Shown here: in pieces, positions 1-11,596 of the stretch
Layout of the letters: each line of letters begins with the position of its first letter
Position numbering within the stretch: the first letter of the stretch is position 1
DNA from: Sialis fuliginosa
Taxonomy: Eukaryota > Arthropoda > Insecta > Megaloptera > Sialidae
NCBI GenBank assembly: GCA_961205875.1
Contig: OY540810.1
Span: forward strand, 12,152,001 to 12,216,000
Direction: 5' to 3'
DNA: 64,000 bases
Program-made: the position numbers and the translations under genes
The notes under the pieces: generated by a model
The model's database searches: none
Seen by the model: only the letters and a program-made list of their open reading frames with translations
Told to the model about the DNA's origin: nothing

Positions 1-1465
1 AGGAATCGGCGGGCGGCGTAGGTAGAAAGTATGATTTATGACTTGAGGACGTTGGATTTATTTATTATCGTGTAATTACGAATCTGACGCAGAAATAATC
101 TACATCCGGGATACTGGAGGCGCGTGCTGCTACTCCTGTCATGTCAAAAACACTACAGAATGTGTTAAACGTTTATAACTGTTGCGCAAATTGAAAACAA
201 TATAAGTACTTATGTATTATACTACACTATACAACGAAATCGCAATATCAGCAACTGTCCATAAACCGCTTTTTCTAGAATTTTTGGACCCCCTTCCCCT
301 ACGTAACGCTGTCTAGACAATAGCCCCCCCCCCCTCCTTCTTCACGCCTAATGTTACGTAACGCAGTATCATATTTAGGTCATTCTATGATGACGGGTAA
401 GACGTTTTGATACATTTTTTGACAAACATTCAAATATTTAATGTAAATAAAGAAAATAATATAAACTGTACTTATTATATGGTAAAGTGAAAAATGTGAG
501 TATATGTCCTGAACCCGAACCGAACCGCTATAATTCAAAGTCAACGAACCTGAATCTGAATCCGAACCTTTTCATGGATATTTTTCTCCAATAATTTTTA
601 AAAGAAATTATAAAATGTACTAATGCTGGAAATCTGTTTGAATTTGATGCTATGATGTGACTTATCGAATCAATTACTAAAGTTTACATATTTTTTACTT
701 TCTTTTTTATTTCTATAACTGAATTACATTTCAATTTGAAAAAAAATCTGGAAAATTGATATTTCAATCTTTAAAATGTAATTTTATTTTTGCCCCCATT
801 TTCTAGCAATATTTTAATGGGTATTAATGTTTTTCCCTCTTCAAAAATTGTTTTATATGTTAATTTTTTTTTCGAACAAAAAAATTTTATTTCAATAACA
901 AACTTGAACCCGAACCCGAACCTGAACCCTAAAAAAATAACGGTTTTTGAACCCAAATAGTTTGCAACATGTTGAACCTACACCCGAACCCAAACCATAA
1001 ATAAATTCCGGTTTAAGTCCCTTGTCCTAACCTTGTTTAATTAATTAATTATTTGTATGTGTGACGGGTGGGACACGAATTACCCTCCTCTCTTTAGATA
1101 CTTGTACCTGACGTTGAAATTTAGATCAATTAGGTCATATAAAGCCCTAATTTTATTTTAGTACTTTACTTGAATAATGTCGATACTTAATTGTTTTCTA
1201 AAAATAGGTGTGAGTGTAAAATTAATACACATATTTTCGGATAGATTAAAATATTGTGACGGTTGAAAGGAGTAAAACATTGCATAAGATATGTAGGAAT
1301 TTAAATATAGTTTTTTAATAATTTAGTCATCATCTGATACAATTTAGGTTATTTGTTACTTTTGGAATGTGGCAAATAATAGCTCTTATAGTGTATGGTT
1401 AAATTCAACTTATTGATGTTTTTGTGTGACACAAAAATATATATTATAAAACATAATTTGTTCGT
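1..1465. other. AT-rich region with degenerate CCGAAC repeats
   Basis: No gene is visible. Three tracts on the same strand, at about 511-566, 903-933 and 964-1005, are built from degenerate CCGAAC/CTGAAC hexamers. A poly-C run at about 325-337 lies between two TACGTAACG-type motifs at 300-365. The opening 130 bases are somewhat GC-richer than the rest but hold no recognisable motif. A short frame antiparallel to the hexamer tract (771-956) is low in complexity and not taken as a gene. Confidence 0.5.
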
Positions 1466-1512
1466 ATTTGGCCGCACACAAGAACGCGGCGGGCCGCATG
1501 TTGGCCAGCCCT
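1466..1512. mobile_element. hAT-type terminal relic (GGGCCGC...CCAGCCCTG)
   Basis: The sequence GGCGGGCCGCATGTTGGCC followed by AGCCCTG resembles the GC-rich right end of hAT-type elements in arthropods, and is related to the end at about 45530-45551. No partner end or target duplication is visible, so this is only a relic of one end. Confidence 0.35.
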
Positions 1513-1551
1513 GGTGTAGAGTCTATAAAAAAGATTCCATAATACTTTCAC

Positions 1552-1835
1552 GTAACATGTGTCGTTTTTGAGATATCTTGAAAAATAACTATTACACACG
1601 ATTTAGATGATTTTAAATGGGACCTTCCTCAAGCCAGACCCAACCAACCAACCAAGTTTTATTATTATCGGTTCAGTGGTTCATGAGTTATGCGTGTGAC
1701 AAGGATTCAAGTGACAGACAGACAGACACACACACAGAGCCACTCAAACGGAAAATCAAGTGAAAATTATAAAATCGGAAATCAATTTTTTTTTTAAATG
1801 ACCACAAAGCTTCTCGTATCTTCGATATGACGTTA
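1552..1835 (-). mobile_element. TTTTGCTTCC-family repeat, partial copy
   Basis: Read on the minus strand this matches the first half of the repeat that is complete at 32763-33478. It shares the CGAAGATACGAGAAGC block near the start, a run of GTCT/GTCC tetranucleotides, the phrase CATAACTCATGAACCACTGA, and a SUPPRESS-free middle ending near the CAAGATATCTCAA block. The second half and terminal CGAGGAAGCAC block are absent. The class is not certain: it has no poly-A tail or clean TIR. Confidence 0.6.
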
Positions 1836-2649
1836 AGGGGGTGGGGGGTGTTTGATTCCCTGTATAAACGCCAATGCGTCTAATCGATTATAAATAAAAT
1901 AAAAATATACATTTCAAATGTCAGAGCTTACTAAAAAAAATTCTAAAAATACAATTTTGTAATTGATTTTTGGCGCGACATGCTCATATATACGTCTCAA
2001 TTTTTTCTTCTTCTCTATATTTATCATACAATCTGTCATATAGTGTAGACATACTAAAATAAATAAATAGTTTGGCATCAAAAAAACAAAGCAGCTGGTG
2101 TCAGGACACATTTCCGCAAACATACTTTTTCTATTCCCGTTTAAAAAAAATTTCTTGTTGTAAATGATTTAAGTAAGTCATTTTGCAAAGCGGATTTTAA
2201 TAGTACATCATGTTGACATAAAATGGTAATGACTGTCAACTTGTTTTTCGTTCTTATAATATGTAGATTGGATGTGTTAATTTAGTAAACTTTTTTTACA
2301 TTTTATGTTTTTATTATTAAGAATTGTATTCCATGAGAATTATTTTCATAGATGTCAATGAACAGTAATCCCTCCATTTACGCGGTTAATTAGCACGTAA
2401 ATAGATCGATAGTAAGAAATAGATAAGGTACAATCTTAAACAATGCCCCAATGATGAACATTTTTAAATTAAATATACTTAATAAGAAATATTTGTTGAT
2501 ATTTCATTACTGTGATTACTGGATATTAATATATACACTATACACATTTAATTATATTACAGCGTAATTTGAAGATAATTGATTTTTTTTAAACAGTGGA
2601 CAAATAATTATCGCGGTTCGGTAGACTATCAAGTGTTTTCTTATGTATT
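1836..2649. other. AT-rich DNA with one TTTACGCGG relic
   Basis: No gene is visible. A half-element at about 2365-2405 carries TCCCTCCATTTACGCGG, the end of the small TA-flanked family complete at 34331-34493. The remainder is AT-rich and low in complexity. Confidence 0.45.
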
Positions 2650-2853
2650 TTATTAAATTTTACGATTCTTTATTTTATAATTTTTGTGTAAGAGTACTAA
2701 TCATTTTGAAATGTTCAGCAAGTGTTAAACACTGGTTGTTCATTACTGGATAAAAAACATTACAAAATAAAAGACTATAATTTAAAAAATATATATATTT
2801 TGGTAACTAAATTAATTTAATAAAAGATGTAGCTGTTTTATTAGTAACATGAG
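2650..2853 (+). mobile_element. AGGTACTGG-family element, right-half fragment
   Basis: This matches the right half of the TA-flanked element complete at 28915-29423: a TTCTTTATTTTATAA block, a CATTACTGGA block, and TTTTATTAGTAACATGAGTT at the end. It stops at the left edge of the hAT-like element that begins near 2855. A second copy of the same half begins at 3501, so the hAT-like element sits between two tandem copies of the half. Confidence 0.65.
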
Positions 2854-2854
2854 T

Positions 2855-3499
2855 TAGAGCTAGGCGCGTGAATAATTTTTGCTCACGATCACGCACGCTC
2901 ACGAGAGAAAAAATTTTAGTCGCGCCCGCTCACTCAAGATTACAAAAAAAGTATTCACGATTACGCACAGCGGGTCACGCTCGTCGCTCGTGACACGATT
3001 TAATGTAATTGTTGTAAATTAAATTTTGAAATTATGAAAATTAATGTTTTTTACATGCATTATATTATATGTATGCATATTTATATACATATTATTTCTT
3101 CTGATCTGCATTTCTACTACAGGTAATAGCAAACAAAACAATAAAAAAATAAAGCTACAATACATTTTAAATCTTTTTTTGTGTTCCGATAGAGTTGGAA
3201 ATACTGACCATGTGAAAGTGCTTTTAAAAATAACATTTATTTTTTAACGTCAAAATTCGTTTTAAAACATTATTATATCTATGTATTATTAGTTCAGATA
3301 TTAAAAAAAGTATCAAATAAGTTTATAAAAAAAAATATCTTCAAAATATAATCACGGACTCACGAACGAGAAAAATGTACTCACCTACGGTTGTTTTAAT
3401 TTAACTCACGATCACGAACGCTCACGATTCAAGATTTTAAAATTGCAAACGTTCACGTCGGGTCACAATCGTGACCCGAAAATTTAACGCCCAGCTCTA
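2855..3499 (-). mobile_element. hAT-like TAGAGCTGGGC element, copy 1
   Basis: The ends are inverted: TAGAGCTAGGCGC on the left and CGCCCAGCTCTA on the right. Both subterminal regions (about 2880-2995 and 3355-3475) are packed with CTCACG/TCACGA motifs in alternating orientation. The interior matches, in reverse, the element at 17933-18841, whose perfect 8-bp duplication supports a hAT assignment. Here no duplication is visible, probably because both flanks belong to another repeat. No transposase is encoded; the 67-codon frame at 3044-3247 is a chance frame. Confidence 0.75.
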
Positions 3500-3500
3500 A

Positions 3501-3793
3501 TCTGTTTCATATTCTTTATTTTATAACTTTTGTGTCATTTTGTAATAATTAACAAGTGACTATAACTGGTTTTACTTTATCCATTACTGGAGAGAAAAAA
3601 CATAAACAAAATAAAAGGCTATAATTAAAAAAAAACTATATTTTGGTCTTTGGTAATTAAATTGATTTAATAAAGAAGTACTTGTTTTATTAGTAACATG
3701 AGTTCATGAGAAATTACAAAAAAGAAGCCCATCAACCCCAAAAACAATATATGTACCTTGCTCTTAAATAGTCCAAGACTGGTTCCAGTACCT
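3501..3793 (+). mobile_element. AGGTACTGG-family element, right half
   Basis: This is a second right-half copy of the family complete at 28915-29423. It runs from the TTCTTTATTTTATAA block to the terminal CCAGTACCT at 3786-3793, followed by TA. The left half is missing. Confidence 0.65.
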
Positions 3794-3832
3794 TATCTTA
3801 ATTCATTATACAATCAATGCAAATTTCAATTA

Positions 3833-4245
3833 TACAGTGTATTCCAAGTTGATTAAGCCATAGGAAATTTAACATGGGGACAATTAGAAATGTTGTAGTA
3901 GCCTTTGGTCAAATTTAACGTTGTGTGATTGGTGCATTTTGAAATGCCGCCTCGGAACTAACTGATAAATTTTAAATTAATCAACAGTATTTTGTTTTCA
4001 ACTTTAGTAAAGAATAAAATACATTAATGAAATTAAAGTAAGCATCCTAGATAAAATTATAATAATATTTTTTGGCAGATATAAAATTTAAAACAAAATA
4101 CTAATGACAATTTTACTAAATTTTATGGCGGCATTTCAAAATGCACCAATCACACATCGTTAAATTCGATCAAAGGTTACTACAACACTTCTAATTGTCC
4201 TCATGTTAAATTTCTTATGGCTTAATCAACTTGGAATACACTGTA
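3833..4245. mobile_element. TA-flanked TIR element (ACAGTGTATTCC ends)
   Basis: The element begins TACAGTGTATTCCAAGTTG and ends CAACTTGGAATACACTGTA, with TA on both outer sides. The inverted repeats are about 120 bp long, reaching a shared block with GGTGCATTTTGAAATGC and its reverse complement. Length is 413 bp and there is no coding capacity. Long TIRs and a TA duplication fit a non-autonomous relative of the IS630-Tc1-mariner superfamily. A partial copy lies at 61350-61530. Confidence 0.88.
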
Positions 4246-4640
4246 TAACCAATCACTTTATAAATAAATCAATACCTAAAAAAAGAAAAAACTAACAAAC
4301 AAGCCAAAAACTTACAATATTGAATAAATATAAAAAGGTTTCAACTCATGACCTATATTTATAAAAATAAATAAATAACACCAACCAATACCCATAAAAA
4401 GGGTTAAGGACGCAGGGTATGGTTCCTTATTTAATAAAATTATATATTCGACAGGGTTTCAATATTGTCCGTGACGTAACAGATGCAATATAGATATAAT
4501 AAAAACTGACCTTTCTTTTTATTCACTATATAACTCTGTCAAGTACTGGCAGAACTTGCTCGATTATATTCGCCGTGATTCGGACTAACTCGCTACCACG
4601 AGATAATATAATTGGTAAATTATAGCATTTAATATTTAAT

Positions 4641-5890
4641 TTAAAAAAAAAACTTTTCAAGAAAGAAATAAAAAACCAACTTCAAAAAACCTTAAACATA
4701 CTAAAAAGTATATGATAATTAAATTAAACAGTTTTTGAAATCGATTTTTTTTTAGTGACGTATCTTCGAAGTCCACCGCCAGATTCTGATAAAATTTATA
4801 TGCGACCACCTTGATAGTATATTCTTTCAAACAAATAAAATCATCCAAATCGGTGCATATTTGTTGGAGTTATGCCCATGGGCGTAGCCAGGGTGGACAA
4901 AAAGTAATAAGTAAATCAGTATTATTGTCCAAACAGGGATATTTCTAGACTTCTATGATGTCCATTGAATTTTTGAACGTAAATTTATATTTTGGATCCA
5001 GAAAATAAAATATCAAAGTTTTTTTTAATCACAATCTTTTATTTTTACATGTAAACTAAAATATCAGGGAAAATTAAAAATAAAATAAAAACACCTAAAG
5101 GCAAAGGTCGCAGTGTTGGCAACAGTGAAAACTGTGTTTTGTGTTAAAATAACTACCCACAAAAGCATGGGCAAGGGGGGACGCTTGCCCCTCCCCCTAG
5201 CTCGTGAAGTAAGAGTAACAAATTAATCAGTTCATTGGCTAAATATTGACATTTTTAGATTCGAAAATTTAAATATCATTGTTTTTTTTATTGTAATCTC
5301 TTGTTAAAGCGGGTAAACTATTTTTATCTTTTTTATACAAAAAAAAAGTTTTTTTTTAAGTATATTATCAATTTCAAATTAGATCGATTTTTTACATTAA
5401 GTTTTTGTAGAGGATTTTGTATTCAAAAAGATATGCACATACATATAAATTTAATTGATTGAAAAAAATGTGGCGAAAATAAAAGAAGAAATGAAAAAAA
5501 TAATGACTTTTCATTGTTACTTCTTGCGCACCTATCTAGAGATATAATAAATAATGAAAATGTTAATTTTTTCAATACTAGGCAAAACACGCCGATCAAT
5601 CGGTTTCAAAAAAAAATTTACCCCCCCCCCTGAACAAAATCCTGACTACGCCCATGGTTATGCCCGAACATACATAAAAATATATATATTGTCGATTTGA
5701 GAACCCCCTATTTTTGAAGTCCACGGTCAAATTCAGATAAAATTTATATGGGAACATCTCGGAAGTATACTCTTTCAAACAAACAAAAAATCATCTAAAT
5801 CGGTAGGTATTTGTCGGAGTTATGTCCGAACATACATAAAAAATATATTGTCGAATTGAGAACCTCTTTTTTTAAGTCAGTTAAAAAACT
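4641..5890 (+). mobile_element. LINE-tail-like repeat, two tandem tail units, split by a hAT
   Basis: The repeat opens near CCAACTTCAAAAA and contains two tandem units: about 4757-5712 (interrupted by the hAT at 4877-5656) and 5713-5890. Each has TTTCAAACAAA, ATCATC.AAATCGGT, GGAGTTATG.CCGAACATAC and ends in TTGAGAACC. The pattern resembles tails of insect non-LTR elements, but no reverse transcriptase is present. Related fragments lie at 20085-20240, 37105-37205, 45230-45300 and 51225-51420. The short minus-strand frames here are chance. Confidence 0.6.
4877..5656. mobile_element. hAT non-autonomous element (CATGGGCGTAGCC ends), copy 1
   Basis: The TIRs are CATGGGCGTAGCCAGG on the left and CTGACTACGCCCATG on the right. 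An exact 8-bp target duplication, GTTATGCC, lies at 4869-4876 and 5657-5664. Removing the element restores the host phrase GGAGTTATGCCCGAACATAC seen intact in the next tandem unit. The 780-bp length includes a second GCATGGGCAAGG-type motif and poly-C/G tracts near the ends. No transposase is encoded. Confidence 0.93.
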
Positions 5891-7547
5891 ACAGAGTAAT
5901 AGAGGAGAAGTGGCTATAATAATTAATTACAGTCGCGTAATACAGTAACTAAACTAGGCAAATAACTATTTAGGACCTCACATGAATTGTTAAAAACTAC
6001 ATAATTATGTGTTTTACCCATTTCTCTCCTATTATGTGTAGGTAATTAAATTAAACATATTATTTTAATACCTATATAATAATTATTATATTTTAACAAA
6101 TAATAACCTGAATCTGGAAGTAATTTTATTTATAATTTTTTGATCGTTCTTTCGTTATATAGAAATCGAGTAAAATTAGTAAAGAAAAGAAAAAGATGAT
6201 TTAAAAAAAATATTTTCAGTTTTCTTTCCAGACGTACCTATATTGATCCTAAATTTCACACTTTTTTCAGTTACAGTGTCTACAGACAGACAGACAGATA
6301 CATAGTGAAAATAGTCAGATTAGATTAAAATAAGGTCAAAATGAATATTATGAGTAATAATAGTTATGAGTAAAATCAACATTATTTATAATTTTATTTC
6401 AAATAAATACAAAAAGTAGTTTTATAAATATAATTAATAACAATAAACAAATAATCTAACAATGTTTAGAAAATAATCATAAACAAAAGAGTTATTATTT
6501 TTTCAAAATGAATTCTATAAATACAAAGAAAATAGAAATAAATGTTTTGGGTTGTTAAAACGCAATAAAAATATTTACATGCTGTTCAACAACATTTTCA
6601 TTCTTAAGTATTTTCAACTATGTCCAATTATAGTTAAACAATATTTATTACACCTACCCTAACGCTTTCCGACAATATAATTTTACTGTTTATTTTTACA
6701 ATGGTAAATATTTAGTACCTGCAAAAAACAGTGTAATAAATAATGCAGCTTAACTTTAAAAACGAATTTTAACACTTCAGAATTGTTACTATCCTTTTCG
6801 GTAACTTCTAGTACAATTTCTATAAAGGTATATTTTCATTTTCCCCTTGGTCTCCCCCTCTTCTAGACACTAGTTTAAGGCTTAAGTCGCTTGAGGTTAT
6901 GTTTAACTTTGAATTAAATTAAAAATTCACTCTTATTCCCAGTTTCACCATAATCTGACTTGTGTAAATCTCAATAAGGACCAAATGGGGCCTAGAATTT
7001 GCTATATAACATATGGGTACTTAAATTAAAAATATACACCTTAACCACGATAAAACAATGTTACTCGACACGTGTATATTTTTAGTTTAAATGATTAAGA
7101 AACCACAGTTTCTCCGTTTTTCCAGTAGTGGGGTATCAAGCTGTTTTATACTACAAATATACCGGTAACTTAGATTGATGAAATTTATTTATAACTTTTT
7201 AAATTGTTTAAACAATTGATTGGTTGGGGGTGTCAAATGATAGACCTTAACAAGTAATTTTTATTACTATTTTTTTTAATATCTCTTGCCGTTTAGGAAT
7301 AATAAAATAAAAACGAAAAATATTCCAATATATTATACAAGGGTGATTTCACCCCCTTACAATGAAAATGAATGACAAATCAAAAATCACGCAAAAAACA
7401 GTTATTCCTTAATTTATAAAGATTATTAGGAGTGCAGAAATTTTATGATACGATAAAAATTGAGGCGAAGAAAGATTTTTGAGTAAAACAGAAAATAAAA
7501 AAAAATTAATAACACTGGACAAAACCAAAAATTTTAAATGTCTAGTT
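5891..7547. other. AT-rich region, no gene
   Basis: Nothing coding is visible. There is an ACAGACAGACAGA block near 6283-6298 with relatives at about 24350 and 51690, and a short reversed repeat fragment at 7013-7055 matching 15170-15210 on the other strand. The segment around 7110-7180 with TCTCCGTTTTTCC and GTGGGGTATCAA is a worn dispersed repeat also seen at about 57300. Confidence 0.45.
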
Positions 7548-9290
7548 TAGGGGTGTACCGGAACTTGTCGATTCCGGCCGGAATTTTTTTTAAAACATTT
7601 TATTTTAATTAATAACAATAATTAAAACAATATATATATATATTAAATTAATATTTTATATGGTATTTCTTAAATAGTAGAAGCGTAAAGTCCTACATTA
7701 GATAGGCATTAGGCATATTATAAAAAATATTATTTTTTACAAATCTTGTAATTTTTACAGCTTCGTAAGATTGATTGTTTTAAATTGTTTGCATATCATA
7801 CGTTCTTTTTGATCGAATCTAATTACATTTCTAGTGTCAAATTATAAATGTGATAAATCACAAACAGCATCTAGACATATTCACAATAGAGAAGATTGTA
7901 TAAAATTTTACAGCTAAAAGAATGCCTACTACTCGAAATAAAAGCACCAATACATTAATATTATATTATAGTGCATGTATCATAAACAATACTGCATTAT
8001 CTTCTTAATATTATTAGCTAAGTCCAGATAGTTTCTGAAGAAAACATATTTAGAGCTACAGTATTATTAAAAAATTCAGAACAAGTCTTATTTTTACACT
8101 ATAACAATTAGAAATTTTAAAAAATCTTTGATATACAGAGAGAATCATATCAGGTGGAACAAACTTGAACAGTTCTTCTTCGTGAGGGAACTACAGACTC
8201 TCAAAGATTTTGTCTCAAATTAGTTTTTATTTAGTATTTTGAGAACCCATTGTGATACAGTACTTTTTGACACCCGGTTTAATATTATACGTGTTAACGA
8301 TTTCTAGTATCAACACTATCAACCAATGATTATTTAGACCAAGAATATATGGGGCCAGTTAGACCAGTGGGCCCAATGAGTTATCTTTTTTTTGTTCTTA
8401 ATTTTTTTCCTAAAAATCAGTTTTTCTTCATGTACCCGTCCGCCGCCCCTTCTGAACTTGCACCCCGAGCAGTCGTCCAGCCTCCCTCCCTAAAGCCAAC
8501 ATTGCTGTTATACATTAACAAAATAAGCAATGAATTTTAATGAATATAAACATTTTAAACATCAAGTATTCTTTTTTCCAAAGCTTACTTGACTTTTTAA
8601 TATTGCAATCGAGTGATTGTTGTAGTTTTAGCTGACGCCTCGACTAACAAAAATATTTTAGTTTTCCATGGCAATTGTGATTTTTATTCAATAATGAATA
8701 AAATGAATTGTATCTTTGTTATGAGTTGTTTTATTATCAAAAATACGAAAAACTTTGTGATCATTTTTTTAAAGAAAAATTGTTCTACGATTTCAAAATT
8801 TTTACTCGATCTTTCTTTTTATAATCGGTTTAGTATTAATACGTGTTTAATACTAAACCAATTATAGAACTGTTTCACAATGGGTTCTCAAAATTTTAAA
8901 TAAAAACTAATTTTAGACAAAATATTTGAGAGTCCGCAGTTCTTTCGTGAAGAATTTCCCGACACATGTTTATGAACTTTTTTTCTTGAAATATTTTTCT
9001 CTATCAACTGTTCAAATTTGTTCGGCCTAATATGACCCTGTATAATTAAACAGTTCAATGTCCATAATATAATGACATTTTTGTTAATATATCATTATAA
9101 AAAAATTACTTATTTTTTTAAGGTCAATTAATGTTATAGTTAAAATCATACTTTTGCTGCACAAAATGTTAAAAAACGGCATGTGTGTTATGAAATGATT
9201 GTTTCCATTAAAATTTTTGCTAATAAAATGTTATAACATAATTATTATATTTATGTTTGATTTTTTAAGCAAATACAACGTACACCCCTA
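7548..9290. mobile_element. hAT-type element (TAGGGGTGTACC ends), hosting a foldback
   Basis: It begins TAGGGGTGTACC and ends GTACACCCCTA. Flanking 8-mers GTCTAGTT (7540-7547) and ATCTAGTT (9291-9298) match at 7 of 8 bases. A TA-flanked foldback (8132-9044) is inserted inside. Host sequence is 7548-8131 plus 9045-9290. It contains a GATTCCGGCCGGAAT near-palindrome just inside the left end. No transposase frame is visible. Confidence 0.78.
8132..9044. mobile_element. TA-flanked foldback, older copy
   Basis: The outer ends read TATACAG and CTGTATA, and the inverted arms contain ATATCAGGTGGAACAAACTT and GTTTTTATTTA blocks. It is a diverged relative of the well-preserved foldback at 23012-24196. 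The arms match over roughly 200 bp, with a shortened left arm. The two short frames here (8349-8540 and 8613-8867) are chance frames in the loop and inner arm. Confidence 0.8.
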
Positions 9291-9754
9291 ATCTAGTTAA
9301 TTCACCATTCAATCATGTTAATAATTATTTTATTTTAATATAGCTACAATCAATTTATACACGAATATTTTTATATACACGTAAAACTCTATTAATTTCA
9401 AAATGTCAATTTTCAATTAGTACAATAGGTAATTAATATTAAAATATTTTAAATTATATACGAATCAATACCCAGTTGCGTGAATTTGTTCATATAATTT
9501 AATTAAAGGGTACTTAAATAGCATATGTTTAAATTTTACCACATAAATTAACAAAAGGTTTTGGGGTAGTATTGATTTCAAATTAATTTAGCATAAATTT
9601 ATTTAAGGTTGACATAAACGAACGGTTTTAGGAATAATCAGTAGTTTTTTATATAATTTTGACATTTGCTTGTAGGTCATGAAATATTTTCAATAAGTAT
9701 CTTTGTTAACCCTTAATCATACATTGTATATTTTTCAACCTACAGAATAAGTTG

Positions 9755-9850
9755 GTTTAGACCAGCGGTACTAAACATAATATTTGTATATGTATATCCT
9801 CTGATTTATGATTTTTTACTTTAGACCAGTGATGAGCAACTTTTTTTACC
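9755..9850. mobile_element. two worn hAT-like ends
   Basis: AGACCAGCGGTACTAAACAT near 9759 and AGACCAGTGATGAGCAACTT near 9823 resemble left ends of hAT elements of the CAGTGGT.. kind. Neither has a partner end or duplication here. Confidence 0.3.
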
Positions 9851-9918
9851 CAATACCATATAGAAAATCAAATAAGTATTCGATTAGGTTCACATATTTT
9901 TTTATGTTTTTTCAAAAA

Positions 9919-10723
9919 TCTATACATAGTTACTAATATTATAAGTAACTCTGTATGTGTGTTACCTGTTTACGGCTAAACCGCTGAACCGATCTTGATG
10001 AAATTTTGCATTTATTAGTTATATATACAATCTATATATTATATTATAAAACGCAACGTCTCTCAGTATGTACGTCTGTTAGTGTCAGGGCCGTAACTAG
10101 ATGCTCGAGGGCCCCCAGAATATGTAAAAATAAAAATTGAAGTCCTTTTTTTGGTTCTTACTTGCAAATTGAATACTTATTACTAATTTTAATTTAAATT
10201 ACCTTTTTTTTTTGATCGCCAATTTGAGTTTTATACTTCTTACTAATTTTAATGAAAAATAAATGTAAAATTCAAGTTGGCAACGAAAAAAAGGTCATTT
10301 CAATCAAAATTCGTAATAAGTGTTAAATTTGCAAGTAAGGATAAAAAAGAGGTCATTAAAATCTAAATTTTCAAGTTAGAACAAAATAAAAAAAGTTTTA
10401 TACTGCCGCGGGGGCCCCGGAGTAGTTACGGTCCTGGTTAGTGTGCTTATCACTCGAGAACCACTTATCCGTATTTACGTGTTTTTTTTTAATTCATAAA
10501 TATGTTGTTTGCCCAGGTTTTAGTATATATTTTGTTACGTTAGGTAACATGAGGAATAAACAGTGACGATAATAGTAAATCATGTCAGAAAAAAGTTTGC
10601 CGCCAAGTGCTCTTTTGCAATACGCAGCTTAAACCGTTTAATATTGAATAATATAATATATTTGTCAAAAATCCTAAACAATAATTCTGTAGTCTACGCG
10701 AGAGAAGCCGAGGGCACAGCTAG
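9919..10723 (+). mobile_element. Helitron-like element, split by a hAT
   Basis: The 5' end is TCTATACATAGTTACTAATA following an A. The body contains GCTAAACCGCTGAACCGATC and TGATGAAATTTTGC. The 3' end is GGGCACAGCTAG followed by T. TC at the start, CTAG at the end, insertion between A and T, and a GC-rich CGCGAGAGAAGCCG block just before the end fit non-autonomous Helitrons. A hAT element (10086-10436) is inserted. The frame at 10563-10808 crosses the 3' end and is not a gene. Confidence 0.7.
10086..10436. mobile_element. hAT non-autonomous element (CAGGGCCGTAACTA ends), copy 1
   Basis: The ends are CAGGGCCGTAACTAG and GTAGTTACGGTCCTG. An exact 8-bp duplication, GTTAGTGT, lies at 10078-10085 and 10437-10444. 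The 351-bp interior is itself partly palindromic, with ACTTGCAAATT / AATTTGCAAGT and TACTAATTTTAAT blocks in inverted order. A copy that has lost its left end lies at 48631-48876. Confidence 0.95.
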
Positions 10724-10879
10724 TTCAACATATAAATATAAATTAATGATTTTCAGATGTTTTCTTTTACTTGTGCTGTTTTGTGTAGTAAAGAATTGGG
10801 TACAATAAAAATATCTAAAATAATTATATAAGTTATATAAATAAAAAATAAAAAATAGTTATATGTATAAGTAAATGCA

Positions 10880-11236
10880 ATAAGTGCGCTATCCCGTGCC
10901 TATAATACTACACCGTGGTATTAGATCGCGCTCGGCGTTTAGTCAACATTTTAGCTTCAGTTAAACATGAACTTCCGTGGAGTCTGTATCGAGTATTAGC
11001 GCTCCCAAAACTCGCGAGTGACTCGAACTAAAATAAGCCAAACTAAACTCACTGACAGCTACGACAAATCACAAATATCACATAGAAATTAAGTAAATGA
11101 ACTATATTTATTATTTATTTATTGATTTATTAATTTAACAAATTTATAACAATTGTGTTCCGTCAGTTTTAATTAATTTATTATCAATTTGGTGTTCAAA
11201 TATTACCTACAAGTTTCATTGCAATTCAAAGGTAAG
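10880..11236 (+). promoter_or_regulatory. candidate promoter and non-coding first exon
   Basis: A GC-richer, apparently unique block (about 10880-11045) holds an insect initiator-type TCAGTT at 10957-10962. About 270 bases on, CAAAG|GTAAGC at 11227-11237 is a strong splice-donor match. The sequence between is non-repetitive and non-coding, with only a tiny ATG frame near 10967. There is no TATA box, and the expected downstream element at +28 is not matched. This could be a 5' UTR exon of a gene lying outside the window, or chance. Confidence 0.25.
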
Positions 11237-11596
11237 CCGATCTTTTTAATAAATCATTTTGATATCAATCTAATTTTAGTGCTTTTTTTGTTATTAACCT
11301 TCAGATGTTTGACTTTTTATGCACTATAAAAAGTTGTATAAGGTTAAATTTTATTGAATATTTACCCAATGCAATCATTGCTTAATTTGTATATAAGATA
11401 ATACGTTCCAAGCATTTTAATGAGCTCTATTCGTTTATGCTAATCTTTCTCGGTGCATTTTATGCAAAAACAAAAATTGTCTACTCTCTGTTCTGTAACA
11501 TTTTAATGAAGTAGTTCTAGGAATACAATTAAAGCACTAGTGGGGTAATATTTTGGTTTACTTTGGCGGCAAACATGTAACTGCAGATTGTTTTTA

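Noticed and set aside
511-1005. telomeric repeat
   Set aside because: The CCGAAC hexamers are not TTAGG and are short and degenerate.
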